Source of the DNA: Paenibacillus amylolyticus
GTDB lineage: Bacteria; Bacillota; Bacilli; Paenibacillales; Paenibacillaceae
DNA length: 64,000 nucleotides
Reading direction: 5' to 3'
Assembly: GCF_003719335.1 (NCBI RefSeq)
Contig: NZ_RIAS01000009.1
Location: 62,001-126,000 of the forward strand
In this document: positions 8,785 to 16,636 of the stretch, one piece after another
How the letters are laid out: every line of letters starts with the position of its first letter
Numbering within the stretch: the stretch's first letter is position 1
The notes under the pieces: generated by a model
Database searches by the model: none
The model's input: the letters and a program-made list of their open reading frames with translations, nothing else
Told to the model about the DNA's origin: nothing
Made by a program: the position numbers and the translations under genes

Positions 8785-8916
8785 CTATGTTCCTCCCTGG
8801 AAATCGTATATAGCGAGCATGATAATCACTGCCAGGAAGAAGAGATAGAAGAGTGCCAGTGCGATCAGGAACGAATAACCGGTATATGCGCCGATACGTA
8901 CCAACCATTTTTTCAT
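8785..8916 (-). CDS. 43-aa single-pass membrane protein
   Basis: A short ORF starting at ATG 8916, behind GGAGGG seven bases upstream and a TATAAT at 8979-8974. The product begins MKKWLVRIGAYTG, has one long hydrophobic helix from about residue 14 to 36 rich in Leu, Phe and Ile, and ends DFQGGT. The good ribosome site, positive-inside N-terminus and clean helix argue that it is real even though it is very short. I do not know a function. It is the only credible gene in about 1.6 kb of repeat-rich DNA between the two efflux loci. Confidence 0.65.
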   Translation of the reverse strand: MKKWLVRIGAYTGYSFLIALALFYLFFLAVIIMLAIYDFQGGT

Positions 8917-9041
8917 AAAAATTACCCTCCTTCATTCCCATCAGCTTAATGGCAAGACTATTTTTTATATTACATTATACCCCAAATTACCTGTTGTACT
9001 TAAAACATTTCGCCCAAAATTTGTACCTGCATAAAAGAACC

Positions 9042-9105
9042 TAAACAAACCTATCTCCACAAACCTATCTCCATAAATGTATCTACACAATCGCACTTAA
9101 GCAAT
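9042..9105. repeat. Degenerate 14-bp tandem repeat
   Basis: The unit AAACCTATCTCCAC occurs once exactly, once as AAACCTATCTCCAT and once as AAATGTATCTACAC, followed by decayed copies containing AATCGCAC and AATCGTAC. It sits downstream of ykkD and upstream of the 43-aa gene, in non-coding DNA. Confidence 0.6.
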
Positions 9106-9112
9106 CGTACAC

Positions 9113-9146
9113 AAAAAAGACGACTCCCTGAATGAAGTCGCCTTTC
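9113..9146 (-). terminator. Intrinsic terminator of the ykkC-ykkD operon
   Basis: On the minus strand GGCGACTTC pairs with GGAGTCGTC around a short loop, followed by six T. It lies about 45 bp past the ykkD stop. Confidence 0.75.
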
Positions 9147-9190
9147 TTAGTGTTAAATTACATCCATTATGTTGAATGGTATTCATTACA

Positions 9191-9505
9191 TTACGTAATG
9201 ATTTTCAATCCTACTGCTGCTACCAAAATCATTGCAATGAACAGCAGCCGCTTCGCTTCTTTCCGTTCACCAAATAGAAGCATGCCCGTCACCGTACTTC
9301 CTACTGTACCAATTCCTGTCCATACCGCGTAGGCTGTGCCCATAGGGATAGATGTCATAGCGTAAGATAACAGCGAGAAGCTGAATACAAACGATACCAG
9401 CATCAGGACAATGTAAGGCCAACCCTTACGCGTAGAAGCTCCATTGATGCCGATGACTCCAAATATTTCACATATCCCAGCACCTACTATAGCAAGCCAA
9501 GCCAT
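9191..9505 (-). CDS. ykkD: Small multidrug resistance protein, YkkD-like subunit
   Basis: A 104-aa, four-helix SMR transporter subunit that exchanges protons for cationic drugs or guanidinium-type compounds in the cytoplasmic membrane. The essential membrane glutamate is E13 (AGICEIFGV), and the helix-3 signature AYAVWTGIGTVGS is intact. Its start overlaps the stop of the preceding SMR gene (TGATG), so the two are coupled and likely form a heterodimer, as YkkC/YkkD do in B. subtilis. The operon is led by a TetR-type gene, and no guanidine-I (ykkC) riboswitch is visible upstream. Symbol by family likeness and pairing. Confidence 0.85.
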   Translation of the reverse strand: MAWLAIVGAGICEIFGVIGINGASTRKGWPYIVLMLVSFVFSFSLLSYAMTSIPMGTAYAVWTGIGTVGSTVTGMLLFGERKEAKRLLFIAMILVAAVGLKIIT

Positions 9506-9861
9506 CAGACGGCACCTCCTTTAACTTGGGGTTTCTGGCTTTCCTGCTGATCGGTGACCAGCTTCAGTCCGATGACGCCACAGAGCAACAGTCCAATCAG
9601 CAGCATTTTAGCCAGACGGAACGGCTCGCCGAACAGCAGCATTTCGGTCAACACCGTACCAGCTGTGCCGATCCCGGTAAACACGGCATAGACCGTACCC
9701 ACGGGCAGTCTTTTGGCAGCAGCAATAATCAGGCCAAAGCTGATAAATATGGCGAGTCCCGTCAATGCCCATTCCCAAGCATTCGAGGCATGTTTAAGTC
9801 CGCTAACCCAGACAATTTCAATGATGCCTCCTACAAAAACGTATAACCAGTTGCGGTTCAT
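9505..9861 (-). CDS. ykkC: Small multidrug resistance protein, YkkC-like subunit
   Basis: A 118-aa SMR subunit with E15 (GGIIEIVWV) as the proton/drug-binding glutamate, and VYAVFTGIGTAGT in helix 3. A short charged tail of about 15 residues follows the last helix. ATG at 9861 is preferred over an upstream TTG at 9870 because GAAGGAGAT sits eight bases before it, inside the end of the tetR-like gene. The partner gene ykkD overlaps by one base. The pair is expected to be a drug or guanidinium exporter; the substrate is not readable from sequence. Confidence 0.84.
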   Translation of the reverse strand: MNRNWLYVFVGGIIEIVWVSGLKHASNAWEWALTGLAIFISFGLIIAAAKRLPVGTVYAVFTGIGTAGTVLTEMLLFGEPFRLAKMLLIGLLLCGVIGLKLVTDQQESQKPQVKGGAV

Positions 9862-9866
9862 GATGT

Positions 9867-10481
9867 TCAATCTCCTTCTGTCACAATAGGGCGTGCCTGT
9901 TCATTCAAGCTGTGTATACCATTCCAAAAGACGGGCCAGGACGCATCCAGCCGTCTCTTGTACCGACGTGAGCTTCCATAGATAATTTCAACCGTAATGC
10001 CATCGAGAAAGGTCATAAAAGCAATGGCGGCCTGCTCGGCAGGAATAGGTGGAACATCCCCCCCGCGAATCGCTCGCTGCAACAGCCGAGACAATGTACG
10101 CTCCATGCCGTCCAGAAATGGATACACCAGATCCATCACCTGGCTGTACAGATCGGGAGGTGGATAATAACAATTGCGCAACATCAACCTGGCAGAGGCA
10201 TGATCCTGATACTCCTGCTCGAACCACGTGAGCAACCCTCGCAACCGTTCTTCCAGTGGCAGGTGGGCGTGGTCGCGGAAATACTCCAAGGTATGTCGCC
10301 GCACTTCGTCAAATGCATACTCAAGCGTGTGCATAAACAAGTCTTCTTTACAACTGAAATGCGCATATATAGAGGGTTTCTTAATCCCCACTTCATCAGC
10401 TATCGCTCTTAGCGAAGCCCCTTCATAACCGTCTCTAGCAAAATGAAACAGGGCCGCATCCCGGATAGAATAACCAGTCAT
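9867..10481 (-). CDS. TetR family regulator of the SMR pair
   Basis: A 204-aa TetR-type repressor with helix-turn-helix ASLRAIADEVGIKKPSIYAH near residues 23-42 and a ligand-binding C-terminal region. It is the first gene of an operon with the two SMR subunits (5-bp spacing to ykkC). ATG at 10481 follows AGGAAGGTGA and is preferred to a longer reading from 10523. The perfect inverted repeat CCTAACG-GT-CGTTAGG lies just upstream and overlaps the ribosome site, predicting autorepression. Likely induced by substrates of the pump. Confidence 0.86.
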   Translation of the reverse strand: MTGYSIRDAALFHFARDGYEGASLRAIADEVGIKKPSIYAHFSCKEDLFMHTLEYAFDEVRRHTLEYFRDHAHLPLEERLRGLLTWFEQEYQDHASARLMLRNCYYPPPDLYSQVMDLVYPFLDGMERTLSRLLQRAIRGGDVPPIPAEQAAIAFMTFLDGITVEIIYGSSRRYKRRLDASWPVFWNGIHSLNEQARPIVTEGD

Positions 10482-10493
10482 TATATTCACCTT

Positions 10494-10509
10494 CCTAACG
10501 GTCGTTAGG
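10494..10509. promoter_or_regulatory. TetR-type operator
   Basis: CCTAACG and CGTTAGG form a perfect 7-bp inverted repeat around GT, 12 bp before the start codon of the tetR-like gene and overlapping its Shine-Dalgarno sequence. Confidence 0.65.
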
Positions 10510-10708
10510 TAACATCTTTTCACACATTACATCCTCTGTCAAGACAGAACAGCAATCACAAAATACACCCGCCGCACATAAAGATTACAGACGGATGCAT
10601 TTAGTTAAATGGATGTATGGGTTAAGTTGTGATCTGGAGTCACTGTATAGGCTGAACGAATCATTTACCAAAAACGGGCCTTCATTCAAGCGGAAATAAA
10701 TACGTCAA

Positions 10709-12205
10709 TTAGAATGTTGTAAACCCAAGAATGAGCTGCAGTTTATACAGAATGCCTTTCAAGAAGGTGGTCTTCTCCTGGAATTCTTCCAGATTCAGAG
10801 TGAATTCAGCATCCTCGTTTGTCCAAATGCGCTTGAAATAATTCGCAACGTCTAACGTAAACTTGTTGTCTGCCGGAGCTGCAATCCACACATTGTTCTC
10901 TAGATTGTAGTCATTCAGATTCCGGGGAGTGAAGTTGGTTGATCCACCGAGCACGATATGATCTCCGTTAGCCTTCGCGATATACATCATTTTGGTATGG
11001 TATTGCTCTTTGGTCGTGTTGTACCAACGAATCTGGATTTTGCCGTTCGATTTATCATGTAATTCGGCTGCTACGGGACGATTGGGAATGCCGATTTTCT
11101 CCTGACCAAAGGCATTTTCATTAGGATCGAGCACAAGCCGAATGTCCGTTCCTCGCTCTGAGGCATCCAGCAATGCTTCCAGTACTTTCGGTGAAGCGAT
11201 ATAGAACATTCCCATCCATAGGGTATCCCCTTTCCCGACCTGGCTTAACTCATCGAGCAAGGCATCATTGACTTTGCCTTCGGTCACATAACGAAGGCGA
11301 ATAGGCCCATCATTTTCACTCGATTTCCCGGATGGGAAGGCCTTGGAAGTTTCGGTATAGTCGGGGAGTTGACCTCCTCCGGATATGTCCACAACAGCTT
11401 GCTCCGATTGAAGGATATCCCCAATAATCGGGCCAGTAATCTCAAATCCAATATTGGAGTGATATGCACTTGGATCATGAATGTTGCCTGATGACACGAT
11501 AGCGGTTTTTTCGCTGACAACAACCTTGCGGTGATTTGCCTTCACATTGAGTAATTTCAGGTAAGATCTCACCGTAACATCCGGGCCATCGGTCGCCATC
11601 AGGTTAGGAATCCAACCTTTCCCTGACTGACCGAACCATTGGAAAAACGTACGCCAGACCGCAGAATACACCGGTGTAGAATCCCTCAGTGGAGCATCAT
11701 TCGTGACGACGACATGAATGTTAGCCTGTTTCATCTGTTCCAGCAGCGGATTGGGGGCCGAGTTATAGTTGGTGTTCACCTCATCGGTAATGAACCAGAT
11801 GTCCATGTCGGGATGCTGCATTTTTTTGCCTACGAGTGCATCCGTAAACTCCTGACTGACAGGTGGAAAGTTCTGTCCCTTGTGCTGGTAGTTGTTGAAC
11901 AGAAACATATCTACAACGACAAACTGCTCGGCATCCTCAACTACCTGAAGCATCCGCTGGAAAATCTGCTGTTCATGCTGCATCTGTCCATCGGCAGATG
12001 GATACGTGAGATCATGCAGAAACTGCACGTTTTTCACCCGGTATTCCGGGCTCTCATAGGAGATCCCTGGCGGCAGGGGTTTATAGGTCTGATAGAGCAT
12101 AACAGCAATAAGCCAAAGGATCATTACTGCCAATGCTGTACGTATGTATGGGAATTTGCTGCGAGAAGTTTTGCGGTTAGAGGTATGACGGCGTAATGAG
12201 AACAA
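10709..12205 (-). CDS. Membrane-anchored phospholipase D-like protein
   Basis: A 498-aa PLD-superfamily protein. A membrane segment (about residues 22-40, ALAVMILWLIAVMLY) anchors it, with the rest outside the cytoplasm. Two PLD half-sites are seen: HRKVVVSEKTAIVSSGN and HTKMMYIAKANGDHIVLGGSTN. Both keep H-x-K and the downstream G-S/G-N element, though the aspartate position of the classic HKD motif is not textbook in the first half. A cardiolipin-synthase-like or phosphatidyl-transfer role is possible. I chose TTG at 12205 because AGGGGGAG lies seven bases before it; GTG at 12256 is an alternative with no ribosome site. About 180 bp with no gene separate it from the tetR-like gene. Confidence 0.75.
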   Translation of the reverse strand: MFSLRRHTSNRKTSRSKFPYIRTALAVMILWLIAVMLYQTYKPLPPGISYESPEYRVKNVQFLHDLTYPSADGQMQHEQQIFQRMLQVVEDAEQFVVVDMFLFNNYQHKGQNFPPVSQEFTDALVGKKMQHPDMDIWFITDEVNTNYNSAPNPLLEQMKQANIHVVVTNDAPLRDSTPVYSAVWRTFFQWFGQSGKGWIPNLMATDGPDVTVRSYLKLLNVKANHRKVVVSEKTAIVSSGNIHDPSAYHSNIGFEITGPIIGDILQSEQAVVDISGGGQLPDYTETSKAFPSGKSSENDGPIRLRYVTEGKVNDALLDELSQVGKGDTLWMGMFYIASPKVLEALLDASERGTDIRLVLDPNENAFGQEKIGIPNRPVAAELHDKSNGKIQIRWYNTTKEQYHTKMMYIAKANGDHIVLGGSTNFTPRNLNDYNLENNVWIAAPADNKFTLDVANYFKRIWTNEDAEFTLNLEEFQEKTTFLKGILYKLQLILGFTTF

Positions 12206-12331
12206 GGCTGGACTCCCCCTTTCTATCTGTCTATGCTTGCTGACGTTTATTACCACAGGTGCCGCGATGTTGACGCAGGAGCCCTTGAAGGATGTTTATG
12301 ACAAGCTGGTTCCACAATTTGGGCGTGTTCA

Positions 12332-12383
12332 TCGACAGGTGCAAGGCCGTTGTGTATAATGAACGTATTATTTTTGTAGAACG
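12332..12383 (+). promoter_or_regulatory. carH promoter with three 11-bp CarH-type direct repeats
   Basis: TCGACA (12332-12337), a 17-bp spacer and TATAAT (12355-12360) form a strong promoter. NNNGTA cores occur at 12351 (TGTGTA), 12362 (AACGTA) and 12373 (TTTGTA), exactly 11 bp apart, covering the -10 box and the start point. The CarH operator known from Thermus is an 11-bp direct repeat with a TACA/TGTA core, so this predicts autoregulation. Confidence 0.6.
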
Positions 12384-12409
12384 TTTATGGAGAGAAAGTA
12401 GGTAATCAC

Positions 12410-13339
12410 GTGTATTCCATCAAACAAGTCGTTGCCATGCTGGGCATTCAGGCGGTCACGCTCCGGGCTTGGGAAAATCGGTATAATGCAGTCACCCCTG
12501 AGCGGACAGAGTCGGGTTATCGCATGTATACGGAAGAGAATGTGGCGGATCTGCGTTGGCTGAAGGAGCAGATTGATCAGCATCAGGCCAATATTTCCGA
12601 GGCCGTACGCATGTTGAAGATTAGTAAAGCCAAACGGCCCGAGTCTTCTTCACCTGCGCCGATGGTGCCCCCGGTACCCGTGATGGAAGAGGCTTATGCA
12701 CAGATGGCTGATCAGATCTATGACTCCCTCTATCATTTTCAGGGCGAGCGTGCCAACGGTTTGATTGATTTTGGTTTCACGATGTACGGATATGACAGCA
12801 TGTTCTACCATGTGCTTGTTCCAATCTTGGTTCGGGTCGGAGACGCATGGGAAGCAGGACGTGCAACGGTAGCGCAGGAGCATTTCATGACTCAATTGAT
12901 CTCCCAGCGCTTTTATCAGTTTTTCCATCTGTTCCCGATCTATCCGCATCTACCCAAAGTACTTGCTCTCTGTCCGGAAGGGGAGCATCATCAGGTTGGT
13001 TTATTGTTGTTCTCTTTATTTATGCGCAAAAATGGAGCGGAAGTCCTGTATCTCGGAGCCAATACACCGGAAGAAGGGGTATTTCCAATTCTCCGTGAGC
13101 AGAAAATCAAACTGGTTTGCCTATCGATCACGAGCCCTGAGCTTGTAGAAGCCTGTGACCAGTTGATTGGGCGGATTCAGGACGAGTTTCCTCATATCCG
13201 TTTTGTGCTGGGCGGCAAAGGGTTTGAACGTGCGAAGCATGCTCGTTACCCAGAGTGGATTATGCCTGAAGATTCGGCAGACTGGCAGTCTTGGATTGAA
13301 CGGGAATATTTTACGGATCGCCCACCAGGTGCGGGATAA
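12410..13339 (+). CDS. carH: CarH/LitR-type B12-dependent photoreceptor repressor
   Basis: A 309-aa protein with a MerR-type DNA-binding domain (residues 1-72; VTLRAWENRYNAVTPERTESGYRMY begins the wing), a helical cap domain and a C-terminal cobalamin-binding domain. The cap motif W-x9-E-H is W147...E157 H158, which shields the adenosyl group; the lower axial ligand is H194 in E192-x-H-x2-G197; S239 and GGKG (268-271) fit the Rossmann B12 fold. In CarH and LitR, the dark AdoCbl-bound tetramer represses carotenoid genes and light breaks the Co-C bond and frees DNA. The gene lies just upstream of the carotenoid operon on the same strand. Start GTG 12410 follows AGTAGGTAAT. Autoregulation is likely from the repeats over its promoter. 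Confidence 0.9.
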   Translation: MYSIKQVVAMLGIQAVTLRAWENRYNAVTPERTESGYRMYTEENVADLRWLKEQIDQHQANISEAVRMLKISKAKRPESSSPAPMVPPVPVMEEAYAQMADQIYDSLYHFQGERANGLIDFGFTMYGYDSMFYHVLVPILVRVGDAWEAGRATVAQEHFMTQLISQRFYQFFHLFPIYPHLPKVLALCPEGEHHQVGLLLFSLFMRKNGAEVLYLGANTPEEGVFPILREQKIKLVCLSITSPELVEACDQLIGRIQDEFPHIRFVLGGKGFERAKHARYPEWIMPEDSADWQSWIEREYFTDRPPGAG

Positions 13340-13399
13340 TGATTGTATAGCAATCACACATAAAGCAGATAATGCGGGAATAGATTCATAACATAGCGG

Positions 13400-13435
13400 A
13401 CATCCTTTGATCCAATGATCAAGGGATGTTTTTTT
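13400..13435 (+). terminator. Terminator of carH
   Basis: ACATCCTTTGATC pairs with GATCAAGGGATGT around a 4-base loop and is followed by seven T. It separates carH from the carotenoid operon, so the two have their own promoters. Confidence 0.85.
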
Positions 13436-13466
13436 ATATATCCATACATAGAAAAGATGATTAATT

Positions 13467-13480
13467 TGACCCGTGGGTCA
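13467..13480. promoter_or_regulatory. Inverted repeat upstream of the carotenoid promoter
   Basis: TGACCC-GT-GGGTCA is a perfect 6-bp inverted repeat about 30 bp upstream of the CarH-type repeats. The form suits a dimeric regulator other than CarH; which one is unknown. Confidence 0.45.
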
Positions 13481-13495
13481 TTTTATGTTTTACTT

Positions 13496-13528
13496 GTCGT
13501 ATAATATTTGTACACCATTTGTATAATG
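13496..13528 (+). promoter_or_regulatory. Carotenoid operon operator/promoter with 11-bp direct repeats
   Basis: NNNGTA cores at 13496 (GTCGTA), 13507 (TTTGTA) and 13518 (TTTGTA) repeat every 11 bp. TATAAT occurs at 13500-13505 and 13522-13527, so the repeats lie over possible -10 boxes. No good -35 box stands at normal spacing from either, which may mean a weak or activated promoter. The arrangement matches that at carH. Confidence 0.6.
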
Positions 13529-13625
13529 TTTTTTAGTTTACCCGCTTGAAGTGTTTCAATGCGGTTTAATAATAGGTTAGGGGCTTAAGAACTAGAGATA
13601 TTCCCTACATAGAAAGGTGAGTGGC

Positions 13626-15176
13626 ATGATACCGAATCAACAACGCAAACGTGCAGCTGTCATTGGCGCAGGCCCGGGTGGACTCGCGGCAGCCATGTTA
13701 CTGTCCGGTCAGGGATACGAGGTCGATGTATACGAGAAACAGCCAGCCATTGGCGGACGATCTTCCCGTCTGGAGCTTGGTGAATACAAGTTTGACCGCG
13801 GGGCTACCTTTTTGATGATGCCTCAGTTGATTGAAGAGATGTTTGATGTGGTCGGACGCAAGCTGTCGGATTATGTAGATATGAAAGAACTGACCCCGCT
13901 GTACGCTTTGAACTTTGGAGATAAGGTGTTCACGCCTTCACGCAATCGGGAGGATACAGCAGCGCAGATCAAAGAGCTGTTCCCCGGCAATGAAGAGAAT
14001 TACCTCCGGTACATGCGGGACGAAGAAGTAAAGTTTGGCAAAGTGATGCCACTGCTCCGCCGTCCGTTTGGCAAGCTCACCGATTATTTACGTAAAGATG
14101 CGATTACGGCTCTACCTAAACTTGATATAAATAATACGGTTTACGGCATTCTTTCCCGGTACTTTACCGACGAACGCCTGCGTTGGGCCTTTACATTCCA
14201 GTCCAAATATTTGGGGATGTCCGCATGGGATTGTCCGGGAACATTTACGATATTGTCGTTTATCGAACACCAATATGGACTGTTCCATCCGATCGGCGGC
14301 GTGAATCGGGTATTCCAGGCGATGGCCGATGTCGTTGAGGAGAATGGCGGACGTATTCACACGAGTACACCTGTGAAGCAGGTTATTGTTCGTGATGGTC
14401 GCGCCGAGGGTGTACTGCTTGAAAGCGGAGAACGGATCGAAGCCGATCATGTCGTAGTCAATGCCGATTTTGCCCATGCAGTGAACCATTTGTTCGAACC
14501 TGGCGTACTGAAGAAGTACACACCTGAGAAAATGAAACGCAAAAAGTATTCCTGTTCTACAGCGATGTTGTATCTAGGCGTAGACGGCGAGATTGATCTG
14601 CCGCATCACTCCATCTATTTTCCAGAAGATTACCGGGTGAATGTGGATGAGATTACGAAGCACAAAATATTATCCGCTGATCCGTCTCTATATGTTCATA
14701 ACCCATCCAGACTCGATCCGACACTCGCACCAGCAGGAAAATCTGCACTTTATGTACTGATGCCGACACCAAACCTTACAGGAGACATCGACTGGGAGGC
14801 TGAACGAGCGAAGGTACAGGAAGCGATGTTGAAGCGTCTTGAAGCGATCCCTGAGCTGGCAGACATCCGTGGGCGGATTGAAGAATGCATGATGTTTACA
14901 CCGCTGGATTGGCAAAATGAGCTGGATGTATACCAGGGAGCAACGTTTAATATGGCACATAACCTGGGTCAGATGATGTATCTCAGACCGCACAATCAGT
15001 TCGAGGAATTGGAGCATGCCTGGCTGGTTGGTGGAGGAACGCATCCAGGCAGCGGTTTACCGACTATTTTTGAATCCGCACGAATCAGCGTGAGACTCAT
15101 TCAGGAAGAGGATGCGCGAAGACGTACGAAACCATCCTCTTATGTGAAAACAGCGGAAGCTGGAGGCCACTCATGA
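13626..15176 (+). CDS. CrtI/CrtN-family carotenoid desaturase, paralogue 1
   Basis: A 516-aa FAD-dependent phytoene/diapophytoene desaturase-type protein. It has the N-terminal dinucleotide fold (VIGAGPGGLAAA), the RGATF motif after the substrate-loop start, and the C-terminal FAD motif WLVGGGTHPGSGLP. ATG 13626 is preferred over GTG 13617, which lies inside the ribosome site AAAGGTGA. It opens a seven-gene operon with overlapping stops and starts. Being first and most desaturase-like, it may introduce the double bonds into (diapo)phytoene; assignment among the three paralogues is inference. Confidence 0.85.
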   Translation: MIPNQQRKRAAVIGAGPGGLAAAMLLSGQGYEVDVYEKQPAIGGRSSRLELGEYKFDRGATFLMMPQLIEEMFDVVGRKLSDYVDMKELTPLYALNFGDKVFTPSRNREDTAAQIKELFPGNEENYLRYMRDEEVKFGKVMPLLRRPFGKLTDYLRKDAITALPKLDINNTVYGILSRYFTDERLRWAFTFQSKYLGMSAWDCPGTFTILSFIEHQYGLFHPIGGVNRVFQAMADVVEENGGRIHTSTPVKQVIVRDGRAEGVLLESGERIEADHVVVNADFAHAVNHLFEPGVLKKYTPEKMKRKKYSCSTAMLYLGVDGEIDLPHHSIYFPEDYRVNVDEITKHKILSADPSLYVHNPSRLDPTLAPAGKSALYVLMPTPNLTGDIDWEAERAKVQEAMLKRLEAIPELADIRGRIEECMMFTPLDWQNELDVYQGATFNMAHNLGQMMYLRPHNQFEELEHAWLVGGGTHPGSGLPTIFESARISVRLIQEEDARRRTKPSSYVKTAEAGGHS

Positions 15177-16636
15177 AACGAGCTGCTGTTGTAGGTGCAG
15201 GGATTGGGGGACTGACCTCAGCTCTGCTGCTGAACCGTCAGGGATGGGATGTTACGGTATACGAGCGGGGCTCCCGCGTAGGTGGACGGATTGCTTTTGA
15301 ACAGGAAGGCGATTACCGGATTGATCAGGGGCCGACCATTGTCTTGCTGCCCGAGATGTTGCTTGGCATTCTGGAAGAGGCTGGTGTGGATCGCTCCAAA
15401 GTCGAGCTGCTGCGCTGTGACCCGTTATACCGGGTGCACTATCACAGCGGACGTGTCATGACCAAGAAGACAGACCGGAGTGAGCAGATGGCCGAGATTG
15501 AAAGGTTATTCCCGGGAGAAGGCAGTGGATTCACAAGATTCATGAAGGATATGGACACGTTGTTTCCCGCAGGCCGAGCGGCGTTTCTGGAACAGATGTT
15601 TCCGCGCAAAAGGGACTTCTTCACCCCTTCGCTCATGTCGCTTATGGGCAAGCTGCGTGCACACAAGAGTGTGCGGAAGGCTGTAGGGGATTACTTTGAA
15701 CATGAAGAATTGCTGGATGCCTATTCGCTGCAAAGCTTGTATATCGGTGGGTCGCCCTTTGGCACGCCGGGCATTTATTCATTGCTTCCTTACGCCGAGC
15801 ACGAGTATGGCATCTGGATGGTGAAGGGCGGATATGCGGCTCTGCCCGCTATTCTGGAGCAGGAACTGCTCTCTCGCGGCGGCAAGATCAAGCTGAATAC
15901 AGAAGTTACTGGATTGAAGATAAGTAATGGAGTGTGCGAAGGGATTAAAATGGCTGACGGTGCTGAAAAGGTGGATGCCGTGATCTATAACGGGGATTTT
16001 CCGAACTTGAATGGGCTACTGAAGCAGGTGCCGGAAATACCCGTGAAACGCAAGCCCTATCGCCCTTCATCGGGGTGCGTGCTGATCTATGCCGGAGCAG
16101 ACAAAAGGTGGGAGGAGGCCACAACGCATCAGTTTTTCCTGCCACCAAGCCTAGATGGTAGTTTACGCCAAGTGTTCAACGAGCGCCGTATTCCGGCGAA
16201 GCCATCATTTTACGTATTCAACCCGGCTGCGGTGGACGAGACAGCTGCACCTCCGGGACAGAGTGTACTGTATTTCCTCATTCCGGTACCGGATGCAGAA
16301 GGCGTGAACTGGGAACACGAGAGTGAGGCGCTGGCAGAACGTGTGCTGGAAGAGGCGGAGCGGCGGGGATTCCCGGGTTTACGTGCAGCGCTGCAATGGA
16401 AAAAGGTACGTACACCTGCTGACGCCGCGCGTGATGGTCTTTATGGTGGAGGAAGCTTTGGCATTGCTCCTGTCCTGTTTCAGTCAGGAGTATATCGCCC
16501 GCAGCCCAAGCCGTTTCCGAAGATACAAGGCTTGTACGCTGCCGGGGCTTCGGTACATCCAGGAGGCGGCGTGCCTATTGTGATGCAGGGCGCTAGGATG
16601 GCTGTCAATCAACTCATGAAGGAGATGGGGAAATGA
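15173..16636 (+). CDS. CrtI/CrtN-family carotenoid oxidoreductase, paralogue 2
   Basis: A 487-aa FAD-dependent amine-oxidase-fold protein of the CrtI/CrtN family with VVGAGIGGLTSALLL at the N-terminus, RIDQGPT replacing the usual RGPS/T, and GLYAAGASVHPGGGVPIV at the C-terminal FAD site. It overlaps the first desaturase by 4 bp (ATGA) and crtB/crtM by 4 bp. In Bacilli, such extra CrtN homologues act as terminal methyl oxidases (CrtNb/CrtP), aldehyde dehydrogenase-like enzymes or second desaturases. Which of these this one is cannot be read from sequence. Confidence 0.82.
   Translation: MKRAAVVGAGIGGLTSALLLNRQGWDVTVYERGSRVGGRIAFEQEGDYRIDQGPTIVLLPEMLLGILEEAGVDRSKVELLRCDPLYRVHYHSGRVMTKKTDRSEQMAEIERLFPGEGSGFTRFMKDMDTLFPAGRAAFLEQMFPRKRDFFTPSLMSLMGKLRAHKSVRKAVGDYFEHEELLDAYSLQSLYIGGSPFGTPGIYSLLPYAEHEYGIWMVKGGYAALPAILEQELLSRGGKIKLNTEVTGLKISNGVCEGIKMADGAEKVDAVIYNGDFPNLNGLLKQVPEIPVKRKPYRPSSGCVLIYAGADKRWEEATTHQFFLPPSLDGSLRQVFNERRIPAKPSFYVFNPAAVDETAAPPGQSVLYFLIPVPDAEGVNWEHESEALAERVLEEAERRGFPGLRAALQWKKVRTPADAARDGLYGGGSFGIAPVLFQSGVYRPQPKPFPKIQGLYAAGASVHPGGGVPIVMQGARMAVNQLMKEMGK

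Noticed and set aside
8336..8941. Long minus-strand open frames rich in Phe, Leu and Ser across the polypurine tract
   Set aside because: They come from the repeat composition (TTT/CTT/TCC runs), have no domain and no fitting ribosome site; only the 43-aa frame at 8785-8916 is supported.
10482..10708. Guanidine-I (ykkC) riboswitch for the SMR operon
   Set aside because: No conserved ykkC-motif blocks; a TetR-type operator explains control instead.
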